Source: Hydrogenophaga sp. PBL-H3
Lineage (GTDB): Bacteria; Pseudomonadota; Gammaproteobacteria; Burkholderiales; Burkholderiaceae_C
Length of the DNA stretch: 64,000 nucleotides
Reading direction: 5' to 3'
Assembly: GCF_010104355.1 (NCBI RefSeq)
Contig: NZ_CP044972.1
Span: 744,001-808,000 of the forward strand
Part shown: positions 54,658 to 64,000 of the stretch, piece after piece
Layout of the letters: every line of letters starts with the position of its first letter
How positions within the stretch are numbered: the stretch's first letter is position 1
The notes under the pieces: generated by a model
What the model was told of the DNA's origin: nothing
Seen by the model: only the letters and a program-made list of their open reading frames with translations
Database searches by the model: none
Program-made: the position numbers and the translations under genes

Positions 54658-56168
54658 TGAAGACGCTGGACCAGCCCCAGGACATCGCGGCGTGGTTGCG
54701 CGCCAAAGTCACCGGCGCGCTGCAGTGCGACAGCCGTCGCCTGCAGCCGGGTGATGGTTTTGTGGCCTGGCCCGGCGCGGCCACCGACGGGCGTCGCTAT
54801 GTGAACGGTGCGCTGGCCTCGGGCGCCGTGGCCGCGCTGGTCGAGCTGGAGGGCGTTGAAGCGTTTGGTCTGGACGATGCGCGCGTGCTGGCCGTGCCCG
54901 GCCTCAAGGCGCTGGCTGGCGCCATCGCCAGCGGGTATTGCGACCACCCGAGCGCCGCGCTCGATGTGCTGGCCATCACCGGCACCAATGGCAAGACGTC
55001 CTGCGCTTGGTGGACGGCGCAGTTGCTCTCGGTGTGTGCACGGCCTTGCGCCGTGGTGGGCACCCTGGGCATGGGCCAGCCCGGCTCGGGCCTGGTGCCC
55101 ACGGGTCTCACCACGCCCGACCCGGTGATGCTGCAGCAGCAATTGCGCCAGTTCGTTGGCGAGGGACTGAAAGCCTGCGCCATTGAGGCCTCGTCCATCG
55201 GCCTGGTCGAAGGCCGCCTGAACGCCACGCAGGTGCGCGTGGCGGTGTTCACCAATTTCACCCAGGACCACCTCGACTTCCACGGCAGCATGGACGCCTA
55301 CTGGGCCGCCAAGGATGCGCTGTTCGACTGGCCCGGTCTGGTCAGCGCGGTGGTGAACACCGACGATGCTCAGGGCCGCAAGCTGGCCACCCGTCTGACC
55401 TCACATGCCCTGGACCTGTGGACCGTGGGCATCGAGCAGCCTGCCCGCCTGAGCGCCGTGGAGATCGCCTTCACCCACGCCGGCATGACCTTCAACGTCG
55501 TCGAGCGAGACCTGCAGGGCGTCGAGCTGGATCGCCACGCCTTGCAGGTGCCTTTGGTGGGGCGCTACAACGTGTCCAACCTGCTCTGCGTGCTCGCCTC
55601 GGCGCGGGCCCTCGGTGTGTCGCTGCAGCAAGCGGTGAAGGCCTGCGGAGCGCTCACGCCGGTGCCCGGCCGCATGGAGCAGGCCGACACCGCCGCCACC
55701 GACCAGCCACTGGTGCTGGTGGACTACGCTCACACGCCCGATGCCCTGGAAAAAGCGCTGCAGGCCCTGCAGCCGCTGGCGGCCCGACGCGGCGGCGCGC
55801 TGTGGGTGGTGGTGGGTTGCGGCGGTGACCGCGATGCCGGCAAACGCCCGATCATGGCCGCTGTGGCGGAGCGCGAAGCCGCCCATGCGGTGCTCACCAG
55901 CGACAACCCACGCAGCGAAGACCCCATCCACATCCTGGGCCAGATGGTCGCGGGCCTGTCCCACCCCGGTGCCGCCCTGGTCGAGCCCGACCGCGCAGCC
56001 GCCATCGCGATGGCCGTGGCGCGAGCGCAAGCCCCGGACGTGGTGTTGATCGCCGGCAAAGGTCACGAGGACTACCAGGACGTGATGGGGGTGAAGAGGC
56101 CGTTTTCCGACCTTGTTCAGGCGCGCCACGCCCTGACCCGGCGCGCGGCGCAGGGAGTCCACGCATGA
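54657..56168 (+). CDS. murE: UDP-MurNAc-L-Ala-D-Glu:meso-diaminopimelate ligase
   Basis: A 503-residue Mur ligase. ATP loop TGTNGKTS begins at Thr108. The recognition motif Asp416-Asn-Pro-Arg419 (SDNPRSEDP) is the one that selects meso-diaminopimelate rather than lysine. Three Mur domains fit the usual length of about 495. It adds the third residue of the stem peptide. ATG 54657 overlaps the ftsI stop; its own stop overlaps murF. Confidence 0.95.
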   Translation: MKTLDQPQDIAAWLRAKVTGALQCDSRRLQPGDGFVAWPGAATDGRRYVNGALASGAVAALVELEGVEAFGLDDARVLAVPGLKALAGAIASGYCDHPSAALDVLAITGTNGKTSCAWWTAQLLSVCARPCAVVGTLGMGQPGSGLVPTGLTTPDPVMLQQQLRQFVGEGLKACAIEASSIGLVEGRLNATQVRVAVFTNFTQDHLDFHGSMDAYWAAKDALFDWPGLVSAVVNTDDAQGRKLATRLTSHALDLWTVGIEQPARLSAVEIAFTHAGMTFNVVERDLQGVELDRHALQVPLVGRYNVSNLLCVLASARALGVSLQQAVKACGALTPVPGRMEQADTAATDQPLVLVDYAHTPDALEKALQALQPLAARRGGALWVVVGCGGDRDAGKRPIMAAVAEREAAHAVLTSDNPRSEDPIHILGQMVAGLSHPGAALVEPDRAAAIAMAVARAQAPDVVLIAGKGHEDYQDVMGVKRPFSDLVQARHALTRRAAQGVHA

Positions 56169-57583
56169 AGACGCTCGGCCAGTTGCTCACCCAGCTCGAT
56201 GGCGCCCGCGTGGTGGGCCATCCTGACGTGGCCATCACCCGCGTGCACACCGACACCCGCAGCCTGCAGCCCGGTGATCTGTTCGTTGCCTTGAAGGGCG
56301 AGCGTTTCGATGCGCACGACTTCCTGCCGCAGGCGGCTGCACAGGGCGCGGTGGCCGCCATCGCCCACGGCGGATTGGCCGGGGCCGGCCTGCCCGGCGT
56401 GGAGGTGCCCGACACGCGCCGCGCGCTGGGCGAACTCGCGCTGCTGTGGCGCCAGCAGTTCCATCTGCCGCTGATCGCCGTGACCGGCAGCAACGGCAAG
56501 ACCACCGTGACGCAGATGATCGCGTCCATCCTGCGCGCCGCGGTGGTCGACGCGGCCCACGCCACGCAGGGCAACTTCAACAACGAAATCGGCGTGCCGC
56601 TCACGCTGCTGCGCCTGAACGCGTCGCACAAGCTCTCGGTGGTCGAGCTCGGCATGAACCACCCCGGCGAAATCGCCGAACTCGCCGCCCTCACCCGGCC
56701 CACGGTGGCCCTGGTGAACAACGCGCAGCGCGAACACCAGGAGTTCATGGCCACGGTGGAAGCCGTGGCGCTGGAAAACGGCCAGGTGATCCAGGCGCTG
56801 GGGGGCGACGGCGTGGCCGTGTTCCCGTCCGACGATGCGTATTCGCCGCTGTGGCGCGGTCTGGCCGCCGGCCGCCGCGTCGTCACCTTCAGCGACAGCG
56901 ACCCAGCCGCCGATGTGGCGGCCGTCAAGGCCGACTGGCAGGATGGCGCCTGGACGCTGTGCTTCACCTCGCCCGCGGGCAAGGGCACGGTGCACCTGAA
57001 GATCGCTGGCCGGCACAACGTGCGCAATGCGCTGGCCGCCACGGCGTGCGCGCTGGCCGCTGGCGTGACGCTGGACGCCGTGGTGCGCGGGCTCGATGCC
57101 TTCGAGCCGGTGGGCGGCCGCTCGCGCGCGCTGGCGCTGCAAATCGACGGACGCACCCTCACCCTGATCGACGACACCTACAACGCCAACCCGGACTCGG
57201 TGCGCGCCGCCATCGACGTGCTGGCCGAACTGCCCGCCCCCCGTCTGCTGGTGCTGGGCGACATGGGCGAAGTGGGCGAACAAGGCCTGGCCTTTCACGA
57301 AGAGGTGTTGCGCCACGCGCGCGATCGTGGCATCGAAGCTGTGCACGTGGCTGGCGACTGGATGCGCCAGGCCGCGCCTGTGTGGCCCGCCGTCACGCAC
57401 TGGAACGAGGTGCCCGCCATGGCCGGTGCGGTGTGCGCCGCCGTGAGCGACGACCGCCCGGTGTTCCAGAGCGTGCTGGTCAAGGGCTCGCGCTTCATGC
57501 GCACCGAACGCGTGGTGCAGGCCTTGCTGGCGCTCGATCCCGCACAACACGACAACAAGAAGGACAACGCCCATGCTGCCTAG
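56165..57583 (+). CDS. murF: UDP-MurNAc-tripeptide:D-Ala-D-Ala ligase
   Basis: A 472-residue Mur ligase with ATP loop TGSNGKTT at 107-114, [12 protein letters not shown] near 139-150, and a C-terminal ligase domain with [14 protein letters not shown] near 338-351. It finishes the pentapeptide of the soluble precursor. ATGA overlap with murE; the last 11 nt overlap the mraY start. Confidence 0.95.
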   Translation: MKTLGQLLTQLDGARVVGHPDVAITRVHTDTRSLQPGDLFVALKGERFDAHDFLPQAAAQGAVAAIAHGGLAGAGLPGVEVPDTRRALGELALLWRQQFHLPLIAVTGSNGKTTVTQMIASILRAAVVDAAHATQGNFNNEIGVPLTLLRLNASHKLSVVELGMNHPGEIAELAALTRPTVALVNNAQREHQEFMATVEAVALENGQVIQALGGDGVAVFPSDDAYSPLWRGLAAGRRVVTFSDSDPAADVAAVKADWQDGAWTLCFTSPAGKGTVHLKIAGRHNVRNALAATACALAAGVTLDAVVRGLDAFEPVGGRSRALALQIDGRTLTLIDDTYNANPDSVRAAIDVLAELPAPRLLVLGDMGEVGEQGLAFHEEVLRHARDRGIEAVHVAGDWMRQAAPVWPAVTHWNEVPAMAGAVCAAVSDDRPVFQSVLVKGSRFMRTERVVQALLALDPAQHDNKKDNAHAA

Positions 57584-58751
57584 CCTGGCCCTGTGGCTGC
57601 AAGGCCTGTCGCCCGATTTCGGTTTTCTGCGGGTGTTCCAGTACCTCACGTTCCGCGCCGTCATGGCTGCGCTCACCGCGTTGCTCATGGGGCTGGCCGC
57701 CGGTCCGTACTTCATCCGCCGCCTGGCCGCGCTGAAGATCGGACAGCCGATCCGCGAATACGCCATGCAGACCCACATCAGCAAGGGCGGCACGCCCACC
57801 ATGGGCGGCGTGCTGATCCTGTTTTCCATCGCGGTCTCCACCATCCTCTGGTTCGACCTGTCCAACCGCTTCGTGTGGATCGTGCTGCTGGTGACGCTGG
57901 GCTTTGGTGCCATCGGCTGGGTGGACGACTGGCGCAAGGTCGTGCACAAGGACCCCGAGGGCATGCGCTCGCGCGAGAAGTACCTCTGGCAATCGCTCAT
58001 CGGTCTGGTCGCCGCGTTCTACCTGGCGTTCAGCGTGTCCGAGACCAGCAACCTGCGCGTGCTGCAGTTGTTCTTCGCCTGGGTGTCGTCGGGCTTCACG
58101 CTCGACCTGCCGCCGCAAGCCGGCCTGCTCGTGCCCTTCTTCAAAGAGATCAGTTACCCGCTGGGTGTGTTCGGCTTTGTGGTCATGACGTACCTCGTCA
58201 TCGTCGGTTCGAGCAACGCGGTGAACCTCACCGATGGCCTGGACGGCCTGGCCATCATGCCGGTGGTGATGGTGGGCTCCGCGCTGGGCGTGTTCGCCTA
58301 CGTCACCGGCAACGTGGTGTTCGCGAAATACCTGTTGCTGCCGCACATCCCCGGCGCGGGCGAACTGCTGATCTTCTGCGCCGCCATGGCCGGCGCGGGC
58401 CTGGCCTTCCTGTGGTTCAACACCCACCCGGCGCAGGTCTTCATGGGCGACGTGGGCGCGCTGGCGCTCGGCGGCGCGCTGGGCACCATCGCCGTCATCG
58501 TGCGGCAAGAGATCGTGCTGGCCATCATGGGCGGCATTTTCGTGGTCGAGGCGCTCTCGGTCATGCTGCAGGTGACCTGGTTCAAGTACACCAAGCGCCG
58601 TTACGGCACCGGTCGCCGGCTGTTCCAGATGGCACCGCTGCACCACCACTTCGAGAAAAAGGGCTGGAAGGAAACGCAGGTCGTCGTGCGCTTCTGGATC
58701 ATCACCATGCTGTTGTGCCTGGTGGGTCTGTCCACCCTGAAGCTGCGCTGA
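57573..58751 (+). CDS. mraY: Phospho-MurNAc-pentapeptide transferase MraY
   Basis: A 392-residue integral membrane enzyme of about ten helices that moves phospho-MurNAc-pentapeptide to undecaprenyl phosphate, giving lipid I. Conserved features are KGGTPTMGG near 64-72, WVDDWRKV near 116-123 (metal aspartates), [10 protein letters not shown] near 217-226 and the C-terminal [11 protein letters not shown] near 357-367. It starts 11 nt inside murF. Confidence 0.96.
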   Translation: MLPSLALWLQGLSPDFGFLRVFQYLTFRAVMAALTALLMGLAAGPYFIRRLAALKIGQPIREYAMQTHISKGGTPTMGGVLILFSIAVSTILWFDLSNRFVWIVLLVTLGFGAIGWVDDWRKVVHKDPEGMRSREKYLWQSLIGLVAAFYLAFSVSETSNLRVLQLFFAWVSSGFTLDLPPQAGLLVPFFKEISYPLGVFGFVVMTYLVIVGSSNAVNLTDGLDGLAIMPVVMVGSALGVFAYVTGNVVFAKYLLLPHIPGAGELLIFCAAMAGAGLAFLWFNTHPAQVFMGDVGALALGGALGTIAVIVRQEIVLAIMGGIFVVEALSVMLQVTWFKYTKRRYGTGRRLFQMAPLHHHFEKKGWKETQVVVRFWIITMLLCLVGLSTLKLR

Positions 58752-58756
58752 ACACC

Positions 58757-60523
58757 ATGCACGACCAGCACGTCCTCATCCTCGGCCTGGGCGCCTCCGG
58801 CCTGGCCATGGCGCGCTGGTGCGCGCGCCAGGGTGCGAACGTGACCGTGGCCGACACGCGCGAACAGCCCCCGCAGCTCGGCGCCTTGCAGGCCGAGTGC
58901 CCGCAGGCCAGCTTCGTGAGCGGCGCCTTTGACGAGACGCTGATGGCGCGCGGCGGCTGGACGCTCATCGCTCGCAGCCCGGGACTGGCGCCCGCGTCGC
59001 TGGAAGCGGTGTTCGGCTGGGCGCAGGCCCACGGCGTGGCGGTGCTCGGCGAGCTGGGCCTGTTTGCCCGGGCCCTGAAGAGTCTGGCCGAGCGCGAGCG
59101 CCTTCCTTACAAACCCAGGGTGCTCGCCATTACCGGCACCAACGGCAAGACCACCGTGACCTCGCTCACCACCTTGTTGCTGCGGCGTGCCGGCGTGTCC
59201 GTGGCCATGGCGGGCAACATCGGACCGACCTTGCTGGATGTGCTGTCTGCCGCGCTCGACACCGAAGCCGTGGCCCAGCAGGCCGATGACGAGCGTGCCG
59301 CGGCCGAGGCGCTGGCCGAAGCGCCGGTGGCGGTCGCCCCTGTGGCCGACGCCGGGATGGACGTTGTCCAGGCGTCCGAGCCTGCTGACGAGGACGCGCC
59401 CGTGCCGGCCGCCGAGGCCGATGAAGACGGCCCGGCCATGCTCGTGCCGCCTCCCGTCCAAGCACCGCAGCCCGCGCACCTGCCGCGCGTCTGGGTGCTG
59501 GAGCTCTCCAGCTTCCAGCTCGATGGAGCGGCCGGCGGCGAATGGGATCTTGTGCCCACGGCCGCCAGCGTGCTCAACATCACCGAGGACCATCTCGACT
59601 GGCACGGCAGCATGGCCGCCTACACGCAGGCCAAGGCCGCTGTCTTCGGTGCGCAGGCCCTGATGCTGCTCAACCGCGACGATCCTCAGGTCATGGCCCT
59701 GCAGCCGCGCCTGGTGACGGTGAAGGTGGGCAACCGCAACCGCCAGCAGAGCGCCCGGCCCTGGGCCAGTTTCGGCCTGGACACCCCCACCCGCGCCGGC
59801 GACTGGGGCATCGAGTCGCTCAACGGCATGGCCTGGCTGGTGCGTGCCCTGGCGCTGGACGAGACGCGCAAGCGCGCTCGCGCCTCCGATGAAGCCGAGG
59901 AAATCTACTTCCAGCGCTTGATGCCCGTGGATGCGCTGCGCATCCGCGGCCGCCACAACGCCGCCAACGCCCTGGCCGCGCTGGCCCTGGCCACCTCCAC
60001 CGGCGCTGCGCTCGGTCCCATGCTGCATGGCCTGCGCGAGTACCGCGGCGAGCCTCACCGCGTGGAGCCAGTGGCCATCATCGACGAGGTCGAGTATTTC
60101 GACGACAGCAAAGGCACGAACGTGGGCGCCACGCTGGCTGCGGTGAACGGCCTGGGCGCCGAGCGCCGGCTGGTCGTGATCCTGGGGGGCGACGGCAAGG
60201 GGCAGGACTTCGCGCCGCTGGCCGCGCCGCTGGCGCGCTCCGCCCGCGCCGTGGTCTACATCGGCCGCGACGCCGGGCGCATCCGCGCGGCGGTGGGTGA
60301 TGCCCTGGAGCAGGCGCAGGTGCCCCAGGTGGACGCCACCACGCTGGCCGAGGCCGTCACGCTCGCTGCGCAACAGGCCCGCTCGGGCGACGCGGTGTTG
60401 ATGTCGCCAGCCTGTGCCAGCCTGGACATGTTCGACAACTACGAGCACCGTGCGCGCGTGTTCGTGGACGCGGTCGGGGCGCTGGCCACCGAGCGTGGCA
60501 TGAGCCTGGAGGGCGGCCTGTGA
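58757..60523 (+). CDS. murD: UDP-MurNAc-L-Ala:D-Glu ligase with inserted acidic segment
   Basis: A 588-residue MurD, against about 440-450 in E. coli. The N-terminal domain begins [20 protein letters not shown] loop TGTNGKTT is at 126-133. Between the GNIGPT motif and the ELSSFQLD motif lies an insert of about 75 residues (165-243) that is rich in Ala, Glu, Asp and Pro and predicted disordered. Extra residues also occur near 340-390. It adds D-Glu to UDP-MurNAc-L-Ala. ATG 58757 lies 5 nt after the mraY stop. Confidence 0.93.
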   Translation: MHDQHVLILGLGASGLAMARWCARQGANVTVADTREQPPQLGALQAECPQASFVSGAFDETLMARGGWTLIARSPGLAPASLEAVFGWAQAHGVAVLGELGLFARALKSLAERERLPYKPRVLAITGTNGKTTVTSLTTLLLRRAGVSVAMAGNIGPTLLDVLSAALDTEAVAQQADDERAAAEALAEAPVAVAPVADAGMDVVQASEPADEDAPVPAAEADEDGPAMLVPPPVQAPQPAHLPRVWVLELSSFQLDGAAGGEWDLVPTAASVLNITEDHLDWHGSMAAYTQAKAAVFGAQALMLLNRDDPQVMALQPRLVTVKVGNRNRQQSARPWASFGLDTPTRAGDWGIESLNGMAWLVRALALDETRKRARASDEAEEIYFQRLMPVDALRIRGRHNAANALAALALATSTGAALGPMLHGLREYRGEPHRVEPVAIIDEVEYFDDSKGTNVGATLAAVNGLGAERRLVVILGGDGKGQDFAPLAAPLARSARAVVYIGRDAGRIRAAVGDALEQAQVPQVDATTLAEAVTLAAQQARSGDAVLMSPACASLDMFDNYEHRARVFVDAVGALATERGMSLEGGL

Positions 60524-61839
60524 AGAAAAAAGCCGTGCCCACCCTGAGCTGGTCGCAGCGCCTGCGCGAAGGCCTGGCCGCGCTCAATCCGCGCTTGCTC
60601 GGTCGAGATCTGGCGGGCGCACTCGCAGGCGGCGGCTCGCGCGACGGCCTGCCGGTGCGCCTGTCCAACCGCACCTACGCAGGCACGCGAAATGTGGCCG
60701 TGCGCGAACTCGGCTTCGACCAACCCTTGCTGTGGGTGGTGGTGGCCTTGCTCTCCTGGGGCCTGGTGATGGTGTATTCGGCCTCCATCGCGCTGCCCGA
60801 CAACCCGCGCTTTGCCAACTACGCCCACACCCACTTCGTGCTGCGCCACGCCATCTCCATGGTGATCGGTGTGATCGCGGCCATGGTGGCATTCCAGTTC
60901 CCCCTTCGGTCCTGGGAAAAGATGGCGCCGTGGCTGTTTGCCGTGGCGCTGGTGCTGCTGGCGCTGGTGCTGCTGCCCTTCATCGGCCGGGGCGTGAATG
61001 GCGCGCGGCGCTGGATATCGCTGGGGATCATGAACTTTCAGCCTTCGGAGCTGGCCAAGCTGGCCGTGCTGCTCTACGCCGCCGACTACATGGTGCGCAA
61101 GATGGATGTGAAGCAGCGCTTCTTCCAGGCGGTGGCGCCGATGGCCGTGGCCGTGGGTGTGGTCGGCATGCTGCTGCTGGCCGAGCCCGACATGGGGGCG
61201 TTCATGGTGATCGTGGTGATTGCCATGGGCATCCTGTTCCTGGGCGGCGTGAACGCGCGCATGTTCTTCCTGATGGCGATGGTCGTCGTGGGCGCGTTCG
61301 CGCTCATGGTGATGACCAGCGAGTTCCGACGCCAGCGTGTGTTTGCCTACCTCGATCCCTGGAGCATGGAACATGCCTTGGGCAAGGGATACCAGCTGTC
61401 GCACTCGCTGATCGCGTTCGGCCGTGGCGAAATCTTTGGCGTGGGCCTGGGTGGCAGCGTGGAGAAACTCAACTGGCTGCCCGAGGCCCACACCGACTTC
61501 CTGCTGGCCGTGCTCGGCGAAGAGTTCGGTCTGGTCGGCGTGGTGGTGCTGATCGGTCTGTTCCTCTGGCTCACGCGCCGCATCATGCACATCGGCCGCC
61601 AGGCCATTGCACTCGACCAGGTGTTCGCCGGGCTGGTGGCGCAGGGCGTGGGCCTGTGGATGGGCTTCCAGGCCTTCATCAACATCGGCGTGAACCTCGG
61701 TGCCTTGCCCACCAAAGGTCTCACCCTGCCGCTCATGAGCTACGGTGGTTCGGCCATCTTGCTCAACCTCGTCGCCATCGCCATTGTCCTCAGGGTCGAT
61801 TACGAAAACCGCCAGATGATGAAAGGGGGCCGCTCATGA
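60520..61839 (+). CDS. ftsW: Septal peptidoglycan polymerase FtsW
   Basis: A 439-residue SEDS-family glycosyltransferase with about ten membrane helices. A basic cytoplasmic lead of about 60 residues comes first. Conserved segments include [30 protein letters not shown] and [14 protein letters not shown], then [12 protein letters not shown]. It polymerises lipid II at the septum with FtsI. GTG 60520 overlaps the murD stop as GTGA. Confidence 0.95.
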   Translation: MKKKAVPTLSWSQRLREGLAALNPRLLGRDLAGALAGGGSRDGLPVRLSNRTYAGTRNVAVRELGFDQPLLWVVVALLSWGLVMVYSASIALPDNPRFANYAHTHFVLRHAISMVIGVIAAMVAFQFPLRSWEKMAPWLFAVALVLLALVLLPFIGRGVNGARRWISLGIMNFQPSELAKLAVLLYAADYMVRKMDVKQRFFQAVAPMAVAVGVVGMLLLAEPDMGAFMVIVVIAMGILFLGGVNARMFFLMAMVVVGAFALMVMTSEFRRQRVFAYLDPWSMEHALGKGYQLSHSLIAFGRGEIFGVGLGGSVEKLNWLPEAHTDFLLAVLGEEFGLVGVVVLIGLFLWLTRRIMHIGRQAIALDQVFAGLVAQGVGLWMGFQAFINIGVNLGALPTKGLTLPLMSYGGSAILLNLVAIAIVLRVDYENRQMMKGGRS

Positions 61840-62909
61840 CCCCCTGCGCGTTGATCATGGCGGGCGGCACTGGCGGCCACATCTTCCCTGGCCTGGCCGT
61901 GGCCGAAGCCCTGCGCGAGCGCGGCTGGCGTGTGCACTGGCTGGGTGCGCCCTCCAGCATGGAAAGCCGCCTCGTGCCGCCGCGCGGTTTTGCGCTGGAA
62001 ACCATCGATTTCGGCGGTGTGCGGGGCAAGGGTCTGGTGACGCTGGCGCTGTTGCCCTTGCGCCTGCTGCGCGCCTTCTGGCAAGCCTTGCAGGTGGTGC
62101 GCCGCGTCAAGCCCGACGTCGTGGTGGGCCTGGGCGGCTACATCAGTTTCCCCGGCGGGATGATGGGCGTGCTTGCCGGCAAGCCGCTGGTGCTGCACGA
62201 ACAGAACTCGGTGGCCGGCATGGCCAACCGGGTGCTGGCCGGCGTGGCCGACCGGGTGTTCACCGCATTTCCCCATGTGTTCAAGAAGGCCCAGTGGGTG
62301 GGCAACCCGTTGCGCGCGCCGTTCCTGCAACAGGCCGCACCCGCCGAGCGGTTTGCCGGGCGCAGCGGCCCGCTGCGCCTGCTGGTCGTGGGCGGCAGTC
62401 TGGGTGCCAAGGCGCTCAACGACGTGGTGCCGCAGGCGCTCGCCCTGATTCCCGAGCAGCAACGCCCCACGGTGGTCCACCAGAGTGGCGAGAAGCAGAT
62501 CGACGCCTTGCGCGCCAACTACATCGCCGCCGGCGTGCACGCCGACCTCACCCCCTTCATCGACGACACGGCCCAGGCCTTCGCCGATGCCGACCTCATC
62601 GTTTGCCGCAGCGGCGCCAGCACCGTGACCGAGATCGCCGCCGTGGGCGCGGCCGCGCTGTTCGTGCCGTTCCCCTCGGCGGTGGACGACCACCAGACCA
62701 CCAACGCACGCTTCCTGGTGGACGCGGGCGCGGCCTGGCTGGTGCCACAAACCGAACTCAGCCCCCAGCAACTCGCGCTTCGCTTGCAGAGCTTGCAGCG
62801 CGATCAGCTGGTGGCCATGGCCGAGAAGGCCAAACAGATGCAGAAAACAGAAGCCGTGGCGGCCGTGGTGTCCGCCTGCGAGCAACTCGCGAAAGTCCAG
62901 ACAACATGA
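61836..62909 (+). CDS. murG: Lipid II synthase MurG
   Basis: A 357-residue GT-B transferase that adds GlcNAc to lipid I at the inner membrane. The glycine motif GGTGGH is at 10-15, [12 protein letters not shown] near 119-130, then [10 protein letters not shown] near 183-192 and the UDP-binding [15 protein letters not shown] near 257-271. ATG 61836 overlaps the ftsW stop; its stop overlaps murC. Confidence 0.95.
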   Translation: MTPCALIMAGGTGGHIFPGLAVAEALRERGWRVHWLGAPSSMESRLVPPRGFALETIDFGGVRGKGLVTLALLPLRLLRAFWQALQVVRRVKPDVVVGLGGYISFPGGMMGVLAGKPLVLHEQNSVAGMANRVLAGVADRVFTAFPHVFKKAQWVGNPLRAPFLQQAAPAERFAGRSGPLRLLVVGGSLGAKALNDVVPQALALIPEQQRPTVVHQSGEKQIDALRANYIAAGVHADLTPFIDDTAQAFADADLIVCRSGASTVTEIAAVGAAALFVPFPSAVDDHQTTNARFLVDAGAAWLVPQTELSPQQLALRLQSLQRDQLVAMAEKAKQMQKTEAVAAVVSACEQLAKVQTT

Positions 62910-64000
62910 AACACGCCATTCGCCACATCCATTTCGTGGGCATCGGCGGCGCCGGCATGAACGGCATCGCCGAGGTGCTGCTCAACCAGGGCTACCGCAT
63001 CTCCGGCAGCGACCTGGGCGAGAGCACGGTCACGCGTCGCCTCGTGGCGCTGGGCGCCCAGGTGTTCATCGGCCACGACGCCGCCCACATCGAAGGGGCC
63101 GATGCCATCGTCACGTCGACGGCGGTGAAGGAAGACAACCCCGAGGTGGTGGCCGCCCACGCCAGGCTGGTGCCGGTGGTGCCGCGCGCGGTGATGCTGG
63201 CCGAGCTGATGCGCATGAAGAAAGGCGTGGCGATTGCCGGCACGCACGGCAAGACCACCACCACCAGTCTGGTGGCCAGCGTGCTGGCCGCCGCCCAGCT
63301 GGACCCCACCTACGTGATCGGGGGTCGCCTCAACAGCGCTGGTGTGAACGCCGCGCTCGGCTCGGGCGAGTACATCGTGGTCGAGGCCGACGAGTCGGAC
63401 GCCTCGTTTCTGAACCTGCTGCCCGTGCTCTCGGTCGTGACCAACATCGACGCCGACCACATGGACACCTACGGCCACGACTTCGGCAAGCTCAAGGCCG
63501 CCTTTGTCGAGTTCCTGCACAAGATGCCGTTCTACGGCGCGGCCGTGGTCTGCGTGGACGACGCCGCGATCCGCGAGATCCTGCCGCTGATCGCGCGGCC
63601 CATCACCAGCTATGGTTTTTCGGAAGACGCGCAGGTGCGCGCCATCAACGTGCGCGCGGTCGGCACGCAAATGCACTTCACCGTGCAGCGGCGCAACGGC
63701 GTGGAGCTGCCCGACCTCGACGTGGTGCTCAACCTGCCGGGCGACCACAACGTGCTCAATGCCTTGGCCGCCATCGGCATCGCGGTGGAGCTCGGTGTGG
63801 ACGACGCGGCCGTGGTGCGGGCCCTGGCCGATTTCAAGGGCGTGGGCCGGCGCTTCCAGCGCTACGGCGAAGCCGCGCTGCCCCACGGCGGTACCTGCAC
63901 CGTGGTGGACGACTACGGCCACCACCCGGTGGAAATGGCGGCCACGCTGGCGGCTGCGCGCGGTGCCTATCCCGGTCGCCGCCTGGTGCTGGCGTTCCAG
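62906..64000 (+). CDS. murC: UDP-MurNAc:L-alanine ligase (3' end beyond the window)
   Basis: The first 365 residues of MurC, cut by the window end (usual length about 465-480). The N-terminus [20 protein letters not shown] binds UDP-MurNAc. ATP loop GTHGKTT is at 112-118, and [12 protein letters not shown] and [13 protein letters not shown] follow. It adds L-Ala, the first stem residue. ATG 62906 overlaps the murG stop as ATGA. The missing part holds most of the C-terminal domain. Confidence 0.95.
   Translation, partial: MKHAIRHIHFVGIGGAGMNGIAEVLLNQGYRISGSDLGESTVTRRLVALGAQVFIGHDAAHIEGADAIVTSTAVKEDNPEVVAAHARLVPVVPRAVMLAELMRMKKGVAIAGTHGKTTTTSLVASVLAAAQLDPTYVIGGRLNSAGVNAALGSGEYIVVEADESDASFLNLLPVLSVVTNIDADHMDTYGHDFGKLKAAFVEFLHKMPFYGAAVVCVDDAAIREILPLIARPITSYGFSEDAQVRAINVRAVGTQMHFTVQRRNGVELPDLDVVLNLPGDHNVLNALAAIGIAVELGVDDAAVVRALADFKGVGRRFQRYGEAALPHGGTCTVVDDYGHHPVEMAATLAAARGAYPGRRLVLAFQ

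Overview
The window is GC-rich beta-proteobacterial chromosome. The gene order dapF-DUF484-xerC, dksA-hslV-hslU-mraZ and the dcw (division and cell wall) cluster, together with Comamonadaceae-style palindromic repeats, points to that family, probably Hydrogenophaga or a close relative. This assignment rests on gene content, order and remembered family sequences; no search was run. Nearly every base is coding, and many genes overlap by 1 to 14 nt.

Layout: (1) 55-2055, a lower-GC gene joining a PD-(D/E)XK-like nuclease region to a DUF2075 helicase, the most foreign-looking gene here. (2) 2587-9314, a minus-strand operon livHMGF, acyl-CoA ligase, livK, ending in a terminator. (3) 9482-16448, a plus-strand acyl-metabolism block (two AtuA-type proteins, a crotonase, a SnoaL-like protein), then a TetR regulator with a palindromic operator, an alpha/beta-hydrolase fused to a glycosyltransferase, and a TIR-domain membrane protein. 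(4) 16574-25195, a thioesterase, an Atm1-type ABC exporter, a nested inverted-repeat element, then a storage-lipid block: a two-domain fatty acyl-CoA reductase divergent from a PhaI-type phasin, followed by a patatin, a TetR regulator and a TPR protein. (5) 25218-30650, a HypT-like LysR regulator, the glutamate/aspartate transporter gltIJKL with a good sigma-54 promoter match, and a second binding protein. (6) 30677-45668, housekeeping genes: pyrC, a glutamine synthetase-like enzyme, htpX, RNase P RNA (rnpB), a NUDIX-metallohydrolase fusion, dapF, xerC, rlmI and a COG0523 metal chaperone. (7) 45943-50963, a DksA with a very long basic tail, a STAS protein and the HslVU protease. (8) 51224-64000, MraZ boxes and mraZ, rsmH, ftsL, ftsI, murE, murF, mraY, murD, ftsW, murG and murC. 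The window ends inside murC, so ftsQAZ and ddl are not seen.

How the parts work together: region 2 imports a small acid or amino acid, and its built-in ligase could activate the substrate for CoA-based breakdown, possibly by the region 3 enzymes. Region 4 looks like control of neutral-lipid or polyhydroxyalkanoate granules plus fatty-alcohol formation. Region 8 makes the lipid-linked peptidoglycan precursor and the septal synthase FtsW-FtsI, with MraZ binding its own promoter.

Points most worth a second look: the nuclease-helicase protein, the hydrolase-glycosyltransferase fusion, the histone-like tail on a cysteine-poor DksA next to a zinc chaperone gene, a roughly 75-residue acidic insert in MurD, an Asp-to-Asn change in a metallophosphoesterase metal site, the sigma-54 promoter of gltI, and a set of genes whose -10 boxes lie so close to the ATG that their mRNAs are probably leaderless.
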